Positions 27,912 through 36,530 of a stretch of 64,000 nucleotides of DNA are shown piece after piece. The DNA lies in assembly GCA_002279355.1 (NCBI GenBank), contig NCBV01000009.1, forward strand, positions 50,897 through 114,896, read 5' to 3'. Positions within the stretch are counted from its first letter, which is position 1, and every line of letters starts with the position of its first letter. This DNA is from Acidiphilium sp. 37-60-79 (GTDB lineage Bacteria; Pseudomonadota; Alphaproteobacteria; Acetobacterales; Acetobacteraceae). Below the pieces are notes generated by a model. The model saw only the letters and a program-made list of their open reading frames with translations. It was not told the origin of the DNA and ran no database searches. A program made the translations under genes and the position numbers.

Positions 27912-28292
27912 ATGATCAGTTTTCAAACGCGTAACACGCGACGCTTGATCGCGGCGACGGCGCTGGTCGCGGTGATCGGCCTTGGTGGCTGCACCAATCC
28001 GTATAGCCCAGGTCAACGCGCCCTCGGTGGAGCGGCTTTAGGTGCCGGTGCCGGTGCCGCCCTTGGTGCGGTAACCGGTGGCAGCCCGGCAACCGGTGCG
28101 CTGCTCGGCGCCGGCGTCGGGGCCCTCGGTGGCGCACTCACGACGCCACAACGGCCCGGATACCAGCAAGGTTACCAGCAAGGCGGTTACCAGCAAGGCG
28201 GCTACCAGCAAGGTGGTTATCAGGGAGGTTATGGCCAGCAACCCCCCCCGCCCCCGCCACCGGGCTATGGCTATCCGCCGCCTGGTCGCTAA
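27912..28292 (+). CDS. glycine-zipper lipoprotein with Gln/Gly/Tyr repeats
   Basis: 126-residue exported protein. A signal peptide ends in the lipobox IGLGGC (Cys27), followed by TNPYSPGQRALGGAALGAG and a glycine-zipper region (about residues 38-76) rich in GAALG/GALLG motifs that may insert in membrane. The last third is low-complexity: repeated QQGGY units then a run of prolines. Such proteins are common in the alphaproteobacterial envelope (YMGG/17-kDa-antigen-like), with no defined reaction. A GTTCAGGAGGAACC ribosome binding site precedes ATG 27912. Confidence 0.82.
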   Translation: MISFQTRNTRRLIAATALVAVIGLGGCTNPYSPGQRALGGAALGAGAGAALGAVTGGSPATGALLGAGVGALGGALTTPQRPGYQQGYQQGGYQQGGYQQGGYQGGYGQQPPPPPPPGYGYPPPGR

Positions 28293-28297
28293 TTTCG

Positions 28298-28978
28298 CTA
28301 AGGCGTGACGATTTTTGGCAAGCCGCCCGAGCTGTTCGGCCCGATGTGAATGACATACGGATCGCTCAGTTTGGCGGCGCGGCGGCGGGGCGTGGTGGGA
28401 CCATGATAGGTGCCACCTCGGCCCCACGCCGCCAGCACACGCTGGGCGTACGGCACGCCCAAAGCAGGCGTTCCCGCATGATAGGCCGCGATGGCAGCGG
28501 ACCAAGTGCCGAATTCGCCATGCAATAGGTTTAGAAAATGCGCCGCATAGCGGGCATTGTCGGCCGGGTTAAACGCAGCCTCAAGGCTAGCGAAGGCATT
28601 GGGGTGAGCGGCCAGATCAATCTGAAAGCATCCCACGTCGATATAATGCGCCCCACCCGCGATCGCATCATGCACGTAAGCAATCGCGCTGCTGGCCCGG
28701 TTGAACCAGCGGCCCGTGCCATCCACATCTACAGAATAGGGCCAGGGAGTCATCGTGCCGGTCGCCTGATCAACATGGCCGGTTTCCACCATCCCGATCG
28801 CGCGCAGCATGCCCTTCGGCAACCCGGCCCGGCGCGTGGTGTGGTGTGCCGCGTCCAGACAAGCCTCACCCGGCGGGGCCAATGGCGAACTTGGCGCCGC
28901 GCACGCGACGCCATAACCGAGCGCATATAGGCTCAGCGCAAGCACGAGGCCGATGAGAGGCAAGCGAAGGACCCACAT
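28298..28978 (-). CDS. exported lytic transglycosylase-like (SLT domain) protein
   Basis: Periplasmic muramidase-type fold. The open frame runs up to 29287, but I choose ATG 28978 because it begins with a clear signal peptide (MWVLRLPLIGLVLALSLYAL, cleavage likely after ACA) and gives 226 residues. The catalytic-glutamate region appears as LRAIGMVETGH, and CFQIDLAAH plus AAIAAYHAGTPA follow the SLT pattern (ES-x-GxxQ-x-N replaced by a variant). It is convergent and almost touching the glycine-zipper gene. Activity is inferred; the substrate would be peptidoglycan. Confidence 0.78.
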   Translation of the reverse strand: MWVLRLPLIGLVLALSLYALGYGVACAAPSSPLAPPGEACLDAAHHTTRRAGLPKGMLRAIGMVETGHVDQATGTMTPWPYSVDVDGTGRWFNRASSAIAYVHDAIAGGAHYIDVGCFQIDLAAHPNAFASLEAAFNPADNARYAAHFLNLLHGEFGTWSAAIAAYHAGTPALGVPYAQRVLAAWGRGGTYHGPTTPRRRAAKLSDPYVIHIGPNSSGGLPKIVTP

Positions 28979-29100
28979 AGCCCGTTTCTGACTCGGGTTT
29001 AATGTGATCGTCAAATCATTGCGCTTGTCGCACATGGACAAAGCATCCATGTAACGCAACGAGAGTTCGCGTTCCCTGCAACCAACAACGGAGACGATCA

Positions 29101-29883
29101 ATGAAAAAACTAATGCTCGCCAGCGCTTCGGCCTTGCTTTTTGCCGGGGTCGCTTTCGCTCAAACCTCGACAACACCAGCCTCGCCGGGCACGCCCCCGC
29201 CTTCGCCGCAAGCCACCACGGGTAATCCCGGCGCAACCAGCGTTGCACCGCCCACCGCCCCCGCGACCCCGCAGGCGACTGAACCAATGCCCGCAGTCAA
29301 CCCGTCGCCGATGGCAGCACCCGCACAAACCCCGATGCAAAATTCTCCAATGCAAAAGCCGCCGATGCAAAAGCCTCCGATGCAAAAGCCAATGGCCAAG
29401 CCGATGCACAAAGCCATGGCACGTCCAATGAGCCACATGGATCATATGGGTCACCCGATGGGTCGTCCCGAATCCCATATGGCGATGATGCCGGATAACG
29501 CGCCGGCTGGGGTCTATCTTCACATCGCTGGCCAAGCGATCAAGGCGCACGATAAAATGCGCGCCCACGAGGCGCTCGGCCGCGCCGAAACCGATATGTT
29601 GACCGGCTCGTACGTGCAAGGCAGCGTCAACGGCCCGATCAACACGCCCGAAGTCGCCACCATTGAACAGGCCCGGCACGCCGTCATGGCCGGCGATTAT
29701 CACACCGCCATGATGATGACGCATAAGGCAATGACCATGGGTCACGGCCCGATGGGTCACGATGCCATGGGTCATGGTCCGATGGGTCATGGTCCTATGG
29801 GTCACAATGCCATGGGTCACGATGCCATGGGTCACGGGCCTATGGGTCACGGCCCCGGAATGGCGCCGCCGCCGTCCAAATAA
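29101..29883 (+). CDS. exported Met/His-rich pentapeptide-repeat protein
   Basis: 260-residue protein with a clear signal peptide (MKKLMLASASALLFAGVAFA). The mature chain starts with a Pro/Thr/Ala linker, then short MQKPP repeats, a Met/His-rich stretch, and a predicted helical domain (around residues 135-205) containing HEALGRAETDMLTG and EQARHAVMAGDYHTA. The end (29737-29856) is eight copies of MGHGP, MGHDA or MGHNA. Alternating methionine and histidine suggests binding of copper or another soft metal in the periplasm, but that is inference. ACGGAG precedes the ATG, and a strong hairpin terminator follows the gene. Confidence 0.8.
   Translation: MKKLMLASASALLFAGVAFAQTSTTPASPGTPPPSPQATTGNPGATSVAPPTAPATPQATEPMPAVNPSPMAAPAQTPMQNSPMQKPPMQKPPMQKPMAKPMHKAMARPMSHMDHMGHPMGRPESHMAMMPDNAPAGVYLHIAGQAIKAHDKMRAHEALGRAETDMLTGSYVQGSVNGPINTPEVATIEQARHAVMAGDYHTAMMMTHKAMTMGHGPMGHDAMGHGPMGHGPMGHNAMGHDAMGHGPMGHGPGMAPPPSK
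29737..29856 (+). repeat. 15-bp coding repeat, eight units encoding MGHxx
   Basis: Eight tandem 15-base units, each beginning ATGGGTCA(C/T), inside the Met/His-rich gene. Units differ mostly at the fourth and fifth codons (GP, DA, NA) and at third codon positions, so the repeat is maintained at protein level and could still vary in copy number by slippage. It is not a CRISPR array: there are no unique spacers. Confidence 0.9.
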
Positions 29884-29911
29884 TCTGCTTTTTACCCACC
29901 GACGAAGCGAA

Positions 29912-29935
29912 GGGCGGCCATGCGCCGCCCTTTTT
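29912..29935 (+). terminator. intrinsic terminator after the Met/His-rich gene
   Basis: GGGCGGC (29912-29918), loop CATGC, GCCGCCC (29924-29930), then TTTTT (29931-29935). A perfect seven-base GC stem with U-tract on the plus strand, 28 bases after the stop codon. It separates this gene from typA. Confidence 0.85.
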
Positions 29936-30004
29936 GCGTCGATACTCGCTTTTGCAGCGCAAAACGTGTAGGACACCCGCGAACGCTCCCGAAAGACATT
30001 ATTC

Positions 30005-31837
30005 ATGACCCAAGCCAATCTCCGCAACGTCGCGATCATCGCCCATGTCGATCATGGCAAAACCACGCTGGTGGACCAATTGCTCAAGCAATCTGGCTCT
30101 TTCGGCGCCCATCAGCACGTCGCGGAACGCGCGATGGACCGCAACGATCTCGAACGTGAGCGCGGCATCACCATTCTCGCCAAATGCACCGCCGTGCAGT
30201 GGGGCGATGTGCGAATCAACATCGTCGATACCCCCGGCCACGCCGATTTCGGCGGCGAAGTCGAGCGTATCTTGAACATGGTCGATGGCGTCGTGGTCCT
30301 GGTCGATGCCGCTGAAGGCGTGCTTCCACAAACCAAATTCGTGGTTGGCAAAGCCCTCGCGCGCGGTCTGAAACCCATCGTCGTGGTCAATAAAATCGAT
30401 CGCCCCGATTCCCGCGCCGATGAAGTCCATAACGAAGTGTTCGATTTGTTCGCCGCCCTCGGCGCGACCGATGAACAGCTCGATTTCCCGATGCTCTACG
30501 CCTCAGGCCGCCAAGGCTGGGCCACCACCACGCTCGATGGCCCCCGCGAAACCCTAAAGCCCTTGTTTGACCTCATCTTGAGCCACGTCCCCGCGCCCAA
30601 CCTGCCGGAAGACGCCCCATTCGCCATGGTCGTCACCATCCTCGAGAGCGATAATTTCCTCGGCCGCGTCCTGACCGGCCGCGTCGAGCAAGGCCGCGCC
30701 ACCGTCAACATGCCCGTCCGCGCCATCAGCTTCGATGGCCGCGCCGTCGAAACCGGCCGCCTCACCAAATTGCTCGCCTTCCGCGGCCTCGAGCGCGTGC
30801 CGGTCGATGAAGTCTCAGCCGGTGACATCATCGCCGTCGCCGGGCTCAAGGAAGCCACCGTGCCCGATACAATCGGCGCCATGGAAATCAGCGCCGCCCT
30901 CCCGGCCACCCCGATCGATCCGCCAACCCTCTCAATGACCTTCCGCATCAATGACGGCCCGCTCGCCGGTCGCGAAGGCAAAAAAGTCACCTCCCGCCAA
31001 ATTCGCGAACGCCTGTTCCGTGAAGCGGAAGGCAATGTCGCCATCAAAGTGACCGATTCCAACGAAACCGAAGCCTTCGAAGTCGCCGGCCGTGGCGAAC
31101 TTCAGCTCGGCGTGCTGATCGAACAAATGCGCCGCGAAGGCTTCGAACTCACCATCGGCCGCCCCCGCGTGCTCACCCGCGAAAACGCCGAAACCGGCGA
31201 CCGCGAGGAGCCAATGGAAGAAGTGCTGATCGATGTCGATGAACCCTATGCCGGCGTCGTCGTCGAAAAAATGTCTCGCCGCAAAGGTGAACTCCAGGAT
31301 ATCCGCCCCTCCGGCGGCGGCAAACAACGCCTCACCTTCCATATCCCCAGCCGAGGCCTGATCGGTTATCACGGCGAATTCCTCACTGATACCCGTGGTT
31401 CGGGCGTGATGAATCGCCACTTCATCGGCTACGGCCCCTGGAAAGGCACCCTCGAAGGCCGTCGCAACGGCGCGCTGATCTCCAATTCCGACGGCGAAAG
31501 CGTGCAATACGCCCTGTTCGCCCTGCAAGATCGCGGCACCCTGTTCATCGGCGCCGGCGAAAAAGTTTATCTCGGCATGATCCTCGGCGAACATTCCCGC
31601 GAAAACGATCTGGACATCAACCCGATCAAAGAAAAGAAACTCACCAACATCCGCGCCGCCGGCAAAGACGAAGCCCTGCTCCTCGTCCCGCCCCGCCGCC
31701 TCAACCTCGAACAAGCCATCGCCTATATCGAAGACGATGAATTGGTCGAAGTCACCCCAGGCGCCATCCGCCTGCGCAAGCGCCACCTCGACCCCCACAC
31801 CCGCAAAAAAGCCGACCGCGCGTCCGACGCCGCCTGA
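30005..31837 (+). CDS. typA: ribosome-associated GTPase TypA/BipA
   Basis: Translational GTPase of the EF-G family that acts on 70S/50S ribosomes under stress and at low temperature. The 610-residue length is typical. The G1 motif [12 protein letters not shown] (residues 14-25), switch RGITI, G3 DTPGHADF and G4 NKID are visible, followed by domain II, EF-G-like domains and the TypA-specific C-terminus containing [11 protein letters not shown] and [18 protein letters not shown]. The codon choice is markedly C-rich in third positions, suggesting high expression. It is followed by a long repeat-laden intergenic region. Confidence 0.97.
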   Translation: MTQANLRNVAIIAHVDHGKTTLVDQLLKQSGSFGAHQHVAERAMDRNDLERERGITILAKCTAVQWGDVRINIVDTPGHADFGGEVERILNMVDGVVVLVDAAEGVLPQTKFVVGKALARGLKPIVVVNKIDRPDSRADEVHNEVFDLFAALGATDEQLDFPMLYASGRQGWATTTLDGPRETLKPLFDLILSHVPAPNLPEDAPFAMVVTILESDNFLGRVLTGRVEQGRATVNMPVRAISFDGRAVETGRLTKLLAFRGLERVPVDEVSAGDIIAVAGLKEATVPDTIGAMEISAALPATPIDPPTLSMTFRINDGPLAGREGKKVTSRQIRERLFREAEGNVAIKVTDSNETEAFEVAGRGELQLGVLIEQMRREGFELTIGRPRVLTRENAETGDREEPMEEVLIDVDEPYAGVVVEKMSRRKGELQDIRPSGGGKQRLTFHIPSRGLIGYHGEFLTDTRGSGVMNRHFIGYGPWKGTLEGRRNGALISNSDGESVQYALFALQDRGTLFIGAGEKVYLGMILGEHSRENDLDINPIKEKKLTNIRAAGKDEALLLVPPRRLNLEQAIAYIEDDELVEVTPGAIRLRKRHLDPHTRKKADRASDAA

Positions 31838-31870
31838 TCACGGGGCGATGGGTACGCGCTAAAGGGAAGG

Positions 31871-31915
31871 CCAAGGGGCGCGGCCCCTTGGAACCCCGGC
31901 AAAGGCGAGCCTTTG
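31871..31915 (+). repeat. two short hairpins after typA
   Basis: A perfect inverted repeat CCAAGGGGC-GCG-GCCCCTTGG (31871-31891) is followed by CAAAGG-CGAG-CCTTTG (31900-31915). Neither has a U-tract, but they are the first secondary structures after the typA stop and could slow or end transcription. Similar CCAAGGGGC/GCCCCTTGG blocks occur between genes in related bacteria, from general knowledge. Confidence 0.6.
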
Positions 31916-31924
31916 CAATCCATT

Positions 31925-32001
31925 CGTTTTAGGGTTGGGGAGGGCGATGCGCCCGCCTATCCCCGGAACATGCCCGGATCGTCCTCCCCAACCATAAAAC
32001 G
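31925..32001. repeat. 19-base inverted repeat in the typA-marC gap
   Basis: CGTTTTAGGGTTGGGGAGG (31925-31943) is matched, with one mismatch, by the reverse complement of 31983-32001. The arms enclose 39 bases. It lies directly between the hairpins at 31871-31915 and the CTAGAGC element at 32012. It encodes nothing visible. Confidence 0.8.
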
Positions 32002-32011
32002 CTAACTGGTT

Positions 32012-32117
32012 CTAGAGCAATATTCGTTTAGGTTGAATCGCAGATTCAAGCCAAACGAATGAAATTGCTCGCCAAAACATCGCCAGAGCGGATCGTTGAA
32101 AACGCATCCCGCTCTAG
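32012..32117. repeat. CTAGAGC-bounded element (MITE-like)
   Basis: The 106-base block begins CTAGAGC (32012-32018) and ends GCTCTAG (32111-32117). Its left half is an imperfect hairpin: GAGCAATATTCGTTTAGG leads into a GAATC-GCA-GATTC tip and the matching arm returns to GAAATTGCTC. CTAG-bounded palindromes of this style are known as dispersed intergenic repeats in alphaproteobacteria. Different in sequence from the TAGTGTCC family next to it but sharing the CTAG boundaries. Confidence 0.6.
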
Positions 32118-32181
32118 GCGCTCAGCCCTTAGCGGGTCCAGGGCAGAACCCCGGCCGTTTCTCAACCTTTGCCCATCACCC

Positions 32182-32303
32182 CTAGTGTCCTGCCCCTGAA
32201 ATTCATGAGATGAATTTCAGGGATAAGCAGGCCACTAAATCATTGAATTTTCTAGTGTCTACTCTGATTCCGAAATCCAACGGATTTCAGGATCGGGACA
32301 CTA
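32182..32303 (-). repeat. CTAG-bounded composite palindromic element, copy 2 (inverted)
   Basis: Same design as 20865-20983 read on the other strand: hairpin B (32182-32237, one arm degraded by a small insertion), link AAATCATTGAATTTT, hairpin A (32252-32303). On the minus strand hairpin A begins CTAGTGTCCCG and ends GTAGACACTAG with loop GTT, with the same short-arm asymmetry as copy 1, so the two are true homologues. The last codons of marC run into hairpin A and its TGA stop is inside the element. Confidence 0.85.
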
Positions 32304-32991
32304 GCGCCTGATGCAGCACCGGCACGGCGCCTGACAGCATGATTTGCACGCCGATGCCGAGCAGTAGGAAGGCGGCGAGGCGTGCCACGATATGGCGGCC
32401 GGTTTCGCCGAGCAGGCTACCGAGGCGATCGGAGAGGCTATAGGCGATCCAGATTAGTGCGGCGGTCGCAATAGCGGCGAGTGACAGGCCGGCGAAGAAC
32501 CAGAGGAGCGAGGTGCCATAGACGGGGCGTTGGGTGCCGAGTGCGATGGCAACGGCGATGGTGCCGGGCCCGGTGGTGAGGGGCAGGGTCAGTGGAAAGA
32601 AGGCGATGGTGGCGATTTTCGGTAGGCTGAGGGTGGGGCTCGCGGTTTCGGCTTGCGCTTGCTTGCGGGCATCCTGAATTTCGGGTGCGGTCAGCATTTG
32701 GTAAGCGCGCGCGGCGACCACGAGCCCGCCGGCGAGGCGCAGGGCGTTGAGGGTGATGCCAAAAAAGCTGAGTATATAGGTCCCGCCCCAGAGCGAAACG
32801 AGCATCACCAAAGTGGCGTTGAGGGCCACCCGGCGGGCGAGGATCAGCCGTTCGCCGTGGGTCCGATCGGCGGTAACTTCGTTAAAAATAATCGCCCCGC
32901 CGAGCGGATTGACGATGGAGAACAAGGCGGGAAACCCGAGCAGGAGCGCATCAATGCCAATGCGAAGGGAGCCATTCGCAATCAAACTCAC
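32287..32991 (-). CDS. MarC family (UPF0056) membrane protein
   Basis: 234-residue inner-membrane protein of the MarC/UPF0056 family with about six helices; molecular function is not established in the family (the early multidrug-resistance link was withdrawn). Family stretches are FSIVNPLGGAIIF near residue 24, LRLAGGLVVAARAYQML near residue 83 and FPLTLPLTTGPGTIAVAIALG near residue 132. The last five residues (LVSRS) and the stop come from the palindromic element, so the native C-terminus has probably been replaced. The ATG overlaps the stop of the upstream M20 gene. Confidence 0.87.
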   Translation of the reverse strand: MSLIANGSLRIGIDALLLGFPALFSIVNPLGGAIIFNEVTADRTHGERLILARRVALNATLVMLVSLWGGTYILSFFGITLNALRLAGGLVVAARAYQMLTAPEIQDARKQAQAETASPTLSLPKIATIAFFPLTLPLTTGPGTIAVAIALGTQRPVYGTSLLWFFAGLSLAAIATAALIWIAYSLSDRLGSLLGETGRHIVARLAAFLLLGIGVQIMLSGAVPVLHQALVSRS

Positions 32992-34157
32992 GCAGGTAAT
33001 TCCTGTTCGACCAAGGCGGCGAACAGGCTGGCGCCAATCGGGATGGCGTGATCGTTAAAATCATAGCGCGGATGGTGCAGACCAAATGTGCCGTTGTTGC
33101 CGTCATTTTGGCCAATACGAAAAAAACAGGCGGGTCGATGATGCGCGAAATAAGAAAAATCTTCGGCACCCATCGAGGCGGGCAGATCAGCGATGACATG
33201 TTCACTGCCAAGCAGGGCGGATGCGGCGTCGCGCACCCGGGCGGCGGCGTCGGCGTCATTGACCACGGGCGGATAACCGCGATCATAAACCACCTCGGCG
33301 GTGGCACCACTCGCGGCGGCGAGATGATGGATCAATGCCGGAATCTCCTGAGCGACCTGCTCCTGCACGGCGGCGGTCATCGTGCGCACAGTGCCATTCA
33401 AAACCGCGTCGCCGGGAATCACGTTATGGGCACTCCCCGCGTGAAACTGGCAGATCGACACCACACACGAATCGAGCGGCGCGACCCGGCGCGACACAAT
33501 GGTTTGCAAGCCAAGAATGATTTGTGCACCCGCCAGCACCGGATCGATCGTCGCGTGCGGGCGGGCGGCGTGACCGCCGCGTCCGGTAATGGTGATGGTG
33601 AGTTCGTCAGCAGCGGCATTCACGGTGCCGGGCGAGGCCGATATGGTGCCGAGGGGCAGGGTAGGGTCGTTGTGGGCGCCGAACATGGCATCGCAGGGGA
33701 ATCGCTCGAACAACCCGTCTTTAATCATGCGCGCTGCCCCCGCGCCGCCTTCTTCGGCCGGCTGGAACACAAAATGCACAGTTCCTGAAAAATTTCGCCG
33801 CGCCGCGAGGAGCCGCGCAGCGGCGAGCAGGGTGGTGGTGTGGCCATCATGGCCACAGGCATGCATGCGCCCCGGCGCGCTGGAGCGATGGGCGAATTCG
33901 TTCGCTTCGGTCATCGGCAACGCGTCCATGTCGGCGCGGAGCGAAATCGCGTGATTGCCCGCGCCATTGCGCAGCGTGCCCACCACGCCGGTCCCCCCAA
34001 TACCGGTGCTCACCTCAAGCCCAAAACTGGCTAGCCGCTCGGCAACCAGGGCGGCGGTGCGATGCTCGGCATAGCCCAATTCGGGATGAGCGTGAAAATC
34101 GCGGCGCCAGGCTGTCAGTTCCGGCATCCAATCAGCAAGGCGGGGATCAGTTTTCAT
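32988..34157 (-). CDS. M20-family amidohydrolase (hippurate hydrolase/N-acyl-amino-acid amidohydrolase type)
   Basis: Metal-dependent hydrolase of N-acyl amino acids. The open frame reaches 34292, but the ATG at 34157 gives a 389-residue protein with normal family length starting MKTDPRLADWMPEL. Probable metal ligands are the HACGHDGH motif (Cys and His near residue 100), the EE pair in FQPAEEGG, a His in the GRGGHAARPH dimerisation segment, and the C-terminal GLHHPRYDFND. It is coupled to marC by an ATGA overlap. The acyl group and amino acid are unknown. Confidence 0.9.
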   Translation of the reverse strand: MKTDPRLADWMPELTAWRRDFHAHPELGYAEHRTAALVAERLASFGLEVSTGIGGTGVVGTLRNGAGNHAISLRADMDALPMTEANEFAHRSSAPGRMHACGHDGHTTTLLAAARLLAARRNFSGTVHFVFQPAEEGGAGAARMIKDGLFERFPCDAMFGAHNDPTLPLGTISASPGTVNAAADELTITITGRGGHAARPHATIDPVLAGAQIILGLQTIVSRRVAPLDSCVVSICQFHAGSAHNVIPGDAVLNGTVRTMTAAVQEQVAQEIPALIHHLAAASGATAEVVYDRGYPPVVNDADAAARVRDAASALLGSEHVIADLPASMGAEDFSYFAHHRPACFFRIGQNDGNNGTFGLHHPRYDFNDHAIPIGASLFAALVEQELPA

Positions 34158-34215
34158 CGAAATATCATAGACGCAGCCGGAAGGTCGTGCCAACCGCTCA
34201 TCGCAGGCGGGGAAA

Positions 34216-34512
34216 TTAATATTTTGACTGCCAGAACCCGGCCGCTTTGGCCGCGTTGCGGCAACTATAAATGCCCGATCTGGAATGACCAAACCAGCGA
34301 GATTTCTGTGTATGGAACACCACGCCCTTGATATTCACCCACACCACCGGGCTAGTGCCGCAAGCGGCCTTAGCCGCAGCGAGTGTCTTGAATTCTTTGC
34401 CGCGCAGCTTCGCCGGATCGGCCTTGTGATAAGTTGCGGCGAGGGCGCTGGAGCCCGCAAGCAGCGAAACGATAAAAATCAACATAACTTGAACTGGACG
34501 CAGACGATGCAT
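34216..34512 (-). CDS. small exported protein of unknown function
   Basis: 98-residue product from ATG 34512 (a GGGGG stretch lies just upstream). It has a signal peptide (VMLIFIVSLLAGSSALA, cleavage about residue 25) and a compact mature domain of about 73 residues with two cysteines and the pattern VVWVNIKGVVFHTQKSRWFG, then SGIYSCRNAAKAAGFW. The W-VN-x-V-x-H-x-RWFG-x-G-Y pattern resembles small periplasmic proteins seen with nuclease or competence-like ComEA-type annotation, but I do not recognise a defined family. No operon partner. Confidence 0.65.
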   Translation of the reverse strand: MHRLRPVQVMLIFIVSLLAGSSALAATYHKADPAKLRGKEFKTLAAAKAACGTSPVVWVNIKGVVFHTQKSRWFGHSRSGIYSCRNAAKAAGFWQSKY

Positions 34513-34574
34513 GATACCCCCTGACATGCTGACTTGAGCCAGCAATGCCAGGGTGTATCATCAAAAAATTCCCG

Positions 34575-36530
34575 TCAAGGTTGTTTTTGCGTCGGGTTGG
34601 TTTTTGGCCGGGGGTTAAAATCATCCGGGATCGGGTTTGGCAGATGAAGCTGGATATCGGTCGGCACCACCCCAATCGCCTTACAATCCGCGCCGGTTTG
34701 CGCGGGCATTGCGGTGGTCCAACTGGTTGGCACCATCGCATAATGGGCGGGCAGGGGCTTCGCGCGGCCATCAAGCCGCGCCGGATCGAACGCCGAGAAC
34801 AGGTTGGTCACGTCAGGCGTTTCCGCATCGAACGGTCCCATATATTTTTGGTGCAGATTCTTGAGCCCCATTGCCCGGCCCTTCTGCTCATCCGGCAAGG
34901 TCGCGAGCGGCGGCAAGTGAAACACCGCATCGACGAATTTAATCACCGAAGCCTGATTACCGATCGCATGGGACACCGCATGGGTCTTTGCATAAGGCGA
35001 GATCACCAAAAACGGCACCCGCGGACCATCGCTCAACCGCGTGCCATCCGGGGCCGTCGCAAGGCTGGGGGGTGGCACATGGTCATAATCACCCTCGGAA
35101 TCATCCCAGGTAATAATAATCGCCGAATGCGCCCAATATTTGCTCTGGGCGATCGCGTTCACCGCACGGGCCAACATCGCCTCGCTGATCTGCGCATCCG
35201 AATAGCCAGGATGATCGTCATCGCCCAAGAACCGCTTTTGCACGGCTGGATTCGGATCAGTGGGGTGCAGCCCAAAGCCGTTCTGATACCCACCCTTGAG
35301 ATAAAACACCCCACCTTCCGCGGGCAGCGTCCCGCCGGTTACGGCGGCAAAAAATGCCCGCATCCCGCCCATATCGGCCACCATTTTGGGGTTATTGGCG
35401 ATATAGCCGAAATATTGCGGGCCATTATGGTGGGTGATGTAGGAGGCATGCACCCCTTGCGCATCCTTCGGCCCCAAATTACCCGCGACCGGCTTGGCAG
35501 AATAACCCTCTTGGAACCAACGCCAAGCAACTTTATTCTCGTCTAGCCGTTGGATAAACGCGATATCCTGATTGACGTCCGCAAGATCGACCTTTTTATC
35601 CAAATCAGCATCGGTCTTCTTCACCACCGTGCCGCCCGCCGTGGTCAGTGCAATGGTCGCGTAGGTCTGATTATCCTGCACTTTTCCAGCCACTGTCCGC
35701 GGGTAAGAGCGCGGATTATACGGCACTAGTTTCTGCGCCAACTTGTCCTTGGCTGATCCCCAAACCGGGTTAATGTCCGAATCCACCGGCTCACCCGGCT
35801 GATTGGGATTATGCCAAGCCTCATTCGGGTGCAGCGCCCATTGCGTGAGGCCGGTTTGCGCCGCAAAAATCGATAAATTCCCCGGCGTCGATGGCCCGAC
35901 CATGTCCTGAAACATATGGTCCATCAGCACAAACCGGTCCGCATAGCGCCACAAAATCGGGATCGTGTTGCAATCCTCATGCGCCATTGCCAACTCGCCC
36001 ATCTGCTTGGCTTTGAGCGAGGGCGTTGCGCCGGTTTTCCAATATTTGCGCTCTTCATCCAGCGCATAATGGTTCATCAGCGCTTGGCCGTTTTTGATAT
36101 TCATTTTCGCAAACATAATCGGGTGCGAATGATCTATATCATCGGTATCAGCGGCAAATTGCTTCGGGCCAATGCGAAATGGCTTGATCATCTCGGTTTT
36201 TCCCGAAACGCCGATAATTTTTTGGGTAAATCCCGGCGTTTGCGCGCTCGGCTGCGAATAGAGCCCGTCAGCACCCGGGAAGGTGCCAAAATACGAATCA
36301 AATGAGCGATTTTCCTGATAGAGCACAAACACATATTTAATATGGTGCCGGATCAAATTGGCCATCTGCGCCGTGGTCAGATGCGGCTCTGCGCCCGCCT
36401 TCACCCGATAGGGCATCGCGGCCGACGGCGCTGGATTTTGCACAGCACCGACAGGCGAGGCGGATATTGCGATCGCGGGGCCCACCAACGCAGTGGATAA
36501 GAGTAACGCGAATAATGAACGGCGCATCAT
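34575..36530 (-). CDS. exported phosphoesterase family protein (phospholipase C/acid phosphatase type)
   Basis: Secreted hydrolase of the phosphoesterase family PF04185, which contains phospholipase C and AcpA-type acid phosphatases. ATG 36530 is followed by a second ATG at 36527; GGAG lies seven bases before the latter. The 651-residue product starts with a signal peptide (MMRRSLFALLLSTALVG). Metal and substrate motifs are YVFVLYQENRSFDSYFGTF, which contains the catalytic Thr/Ser-region ENRSFD, then MDHMFQD and IIITWDDSEGDYDHV. Substrate (phospholipid or phosphomonoester) cannot be decided. 124 bases separate it from the sulfotransferase gene upstream. Confidence 0.87.
   Translation of the reverse strand: MMRRSLFALLLSTALVGPAIAISASPVGAVQNPAPSAAMPYRVKAGAEPHLTTAQMANLIRHHIKYVFVLYQENRSFDSYFGTFPGADGLYSQPSAQTPGFTQKIIGVSGKTEMIKPFRIGPKQFAADTDDIDHSHPIMFAKMNIKNGQALMNHYALDEERKYWKTGATPSLKAKQMGELAMAHEDCNTIPILWRYADRFVLMDHMFQDMVGPSTPGNLSIFAAQTGLTQWALHPNEAWHNPNQPGEPVDSDINPVWGSAKDKLAQKLVPYNPRSYPRTVAGKVQDNQTYATIALTTAGGTVVKKTDADLDKKVDLADVNQDIAFIQRLDENKVAWRWFQEGYSAKPVAGNLGPKDAQGVHASYITHHNGPQYFGYIANNPKMVADMGGMRAFFAAVTGGTLPAEGGVFYLKGGYQNGFGLHPTDPNPAVQKRFLGDDDHPGYSDAQISEAMLARAVNAIAQSKYWAHSAIIITWDDSEGDYDHVPPPSLATAPDGTRLSDGPRVPFLVISPYAKTHAVSHAIGNQASVIKFVDAVFHLPPLATLPDEQKGRAMGLKNLHQKYMGPFDAETPDVTNLFSAFDPARLDGRAKPLPAHYAMVPTSWTTAMPAQTGADCKAIGVVPTDIQLHLPNPIPDDFNPRPKTNPTQKQP

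Noticed and set aside
28979..29287. N-terminal extension of the SLT-domain protein
   Set aside because: It would hide the signal peptide that begins at 28978 and overlaps the divergent Met/His gene.
29737..29856. Tandem repeat as CRISPR
   Set aside because: Units are contiguous 15-base coding repeats without unique spacers; explained by the MGHxx peptide.
30932..31798. 288-codon minus-strand frame inside typA
   Set aside because: Antisense shadow of a highly conserved gene with C-ending codons; Ala/Gly/Phe-rich translation without family motif.
34158..34292. N-terminal extension of the M20 amidohydrolase
   Set aside because: No family match and no ribosome binding site; the ATG at 34157 gives normal length.
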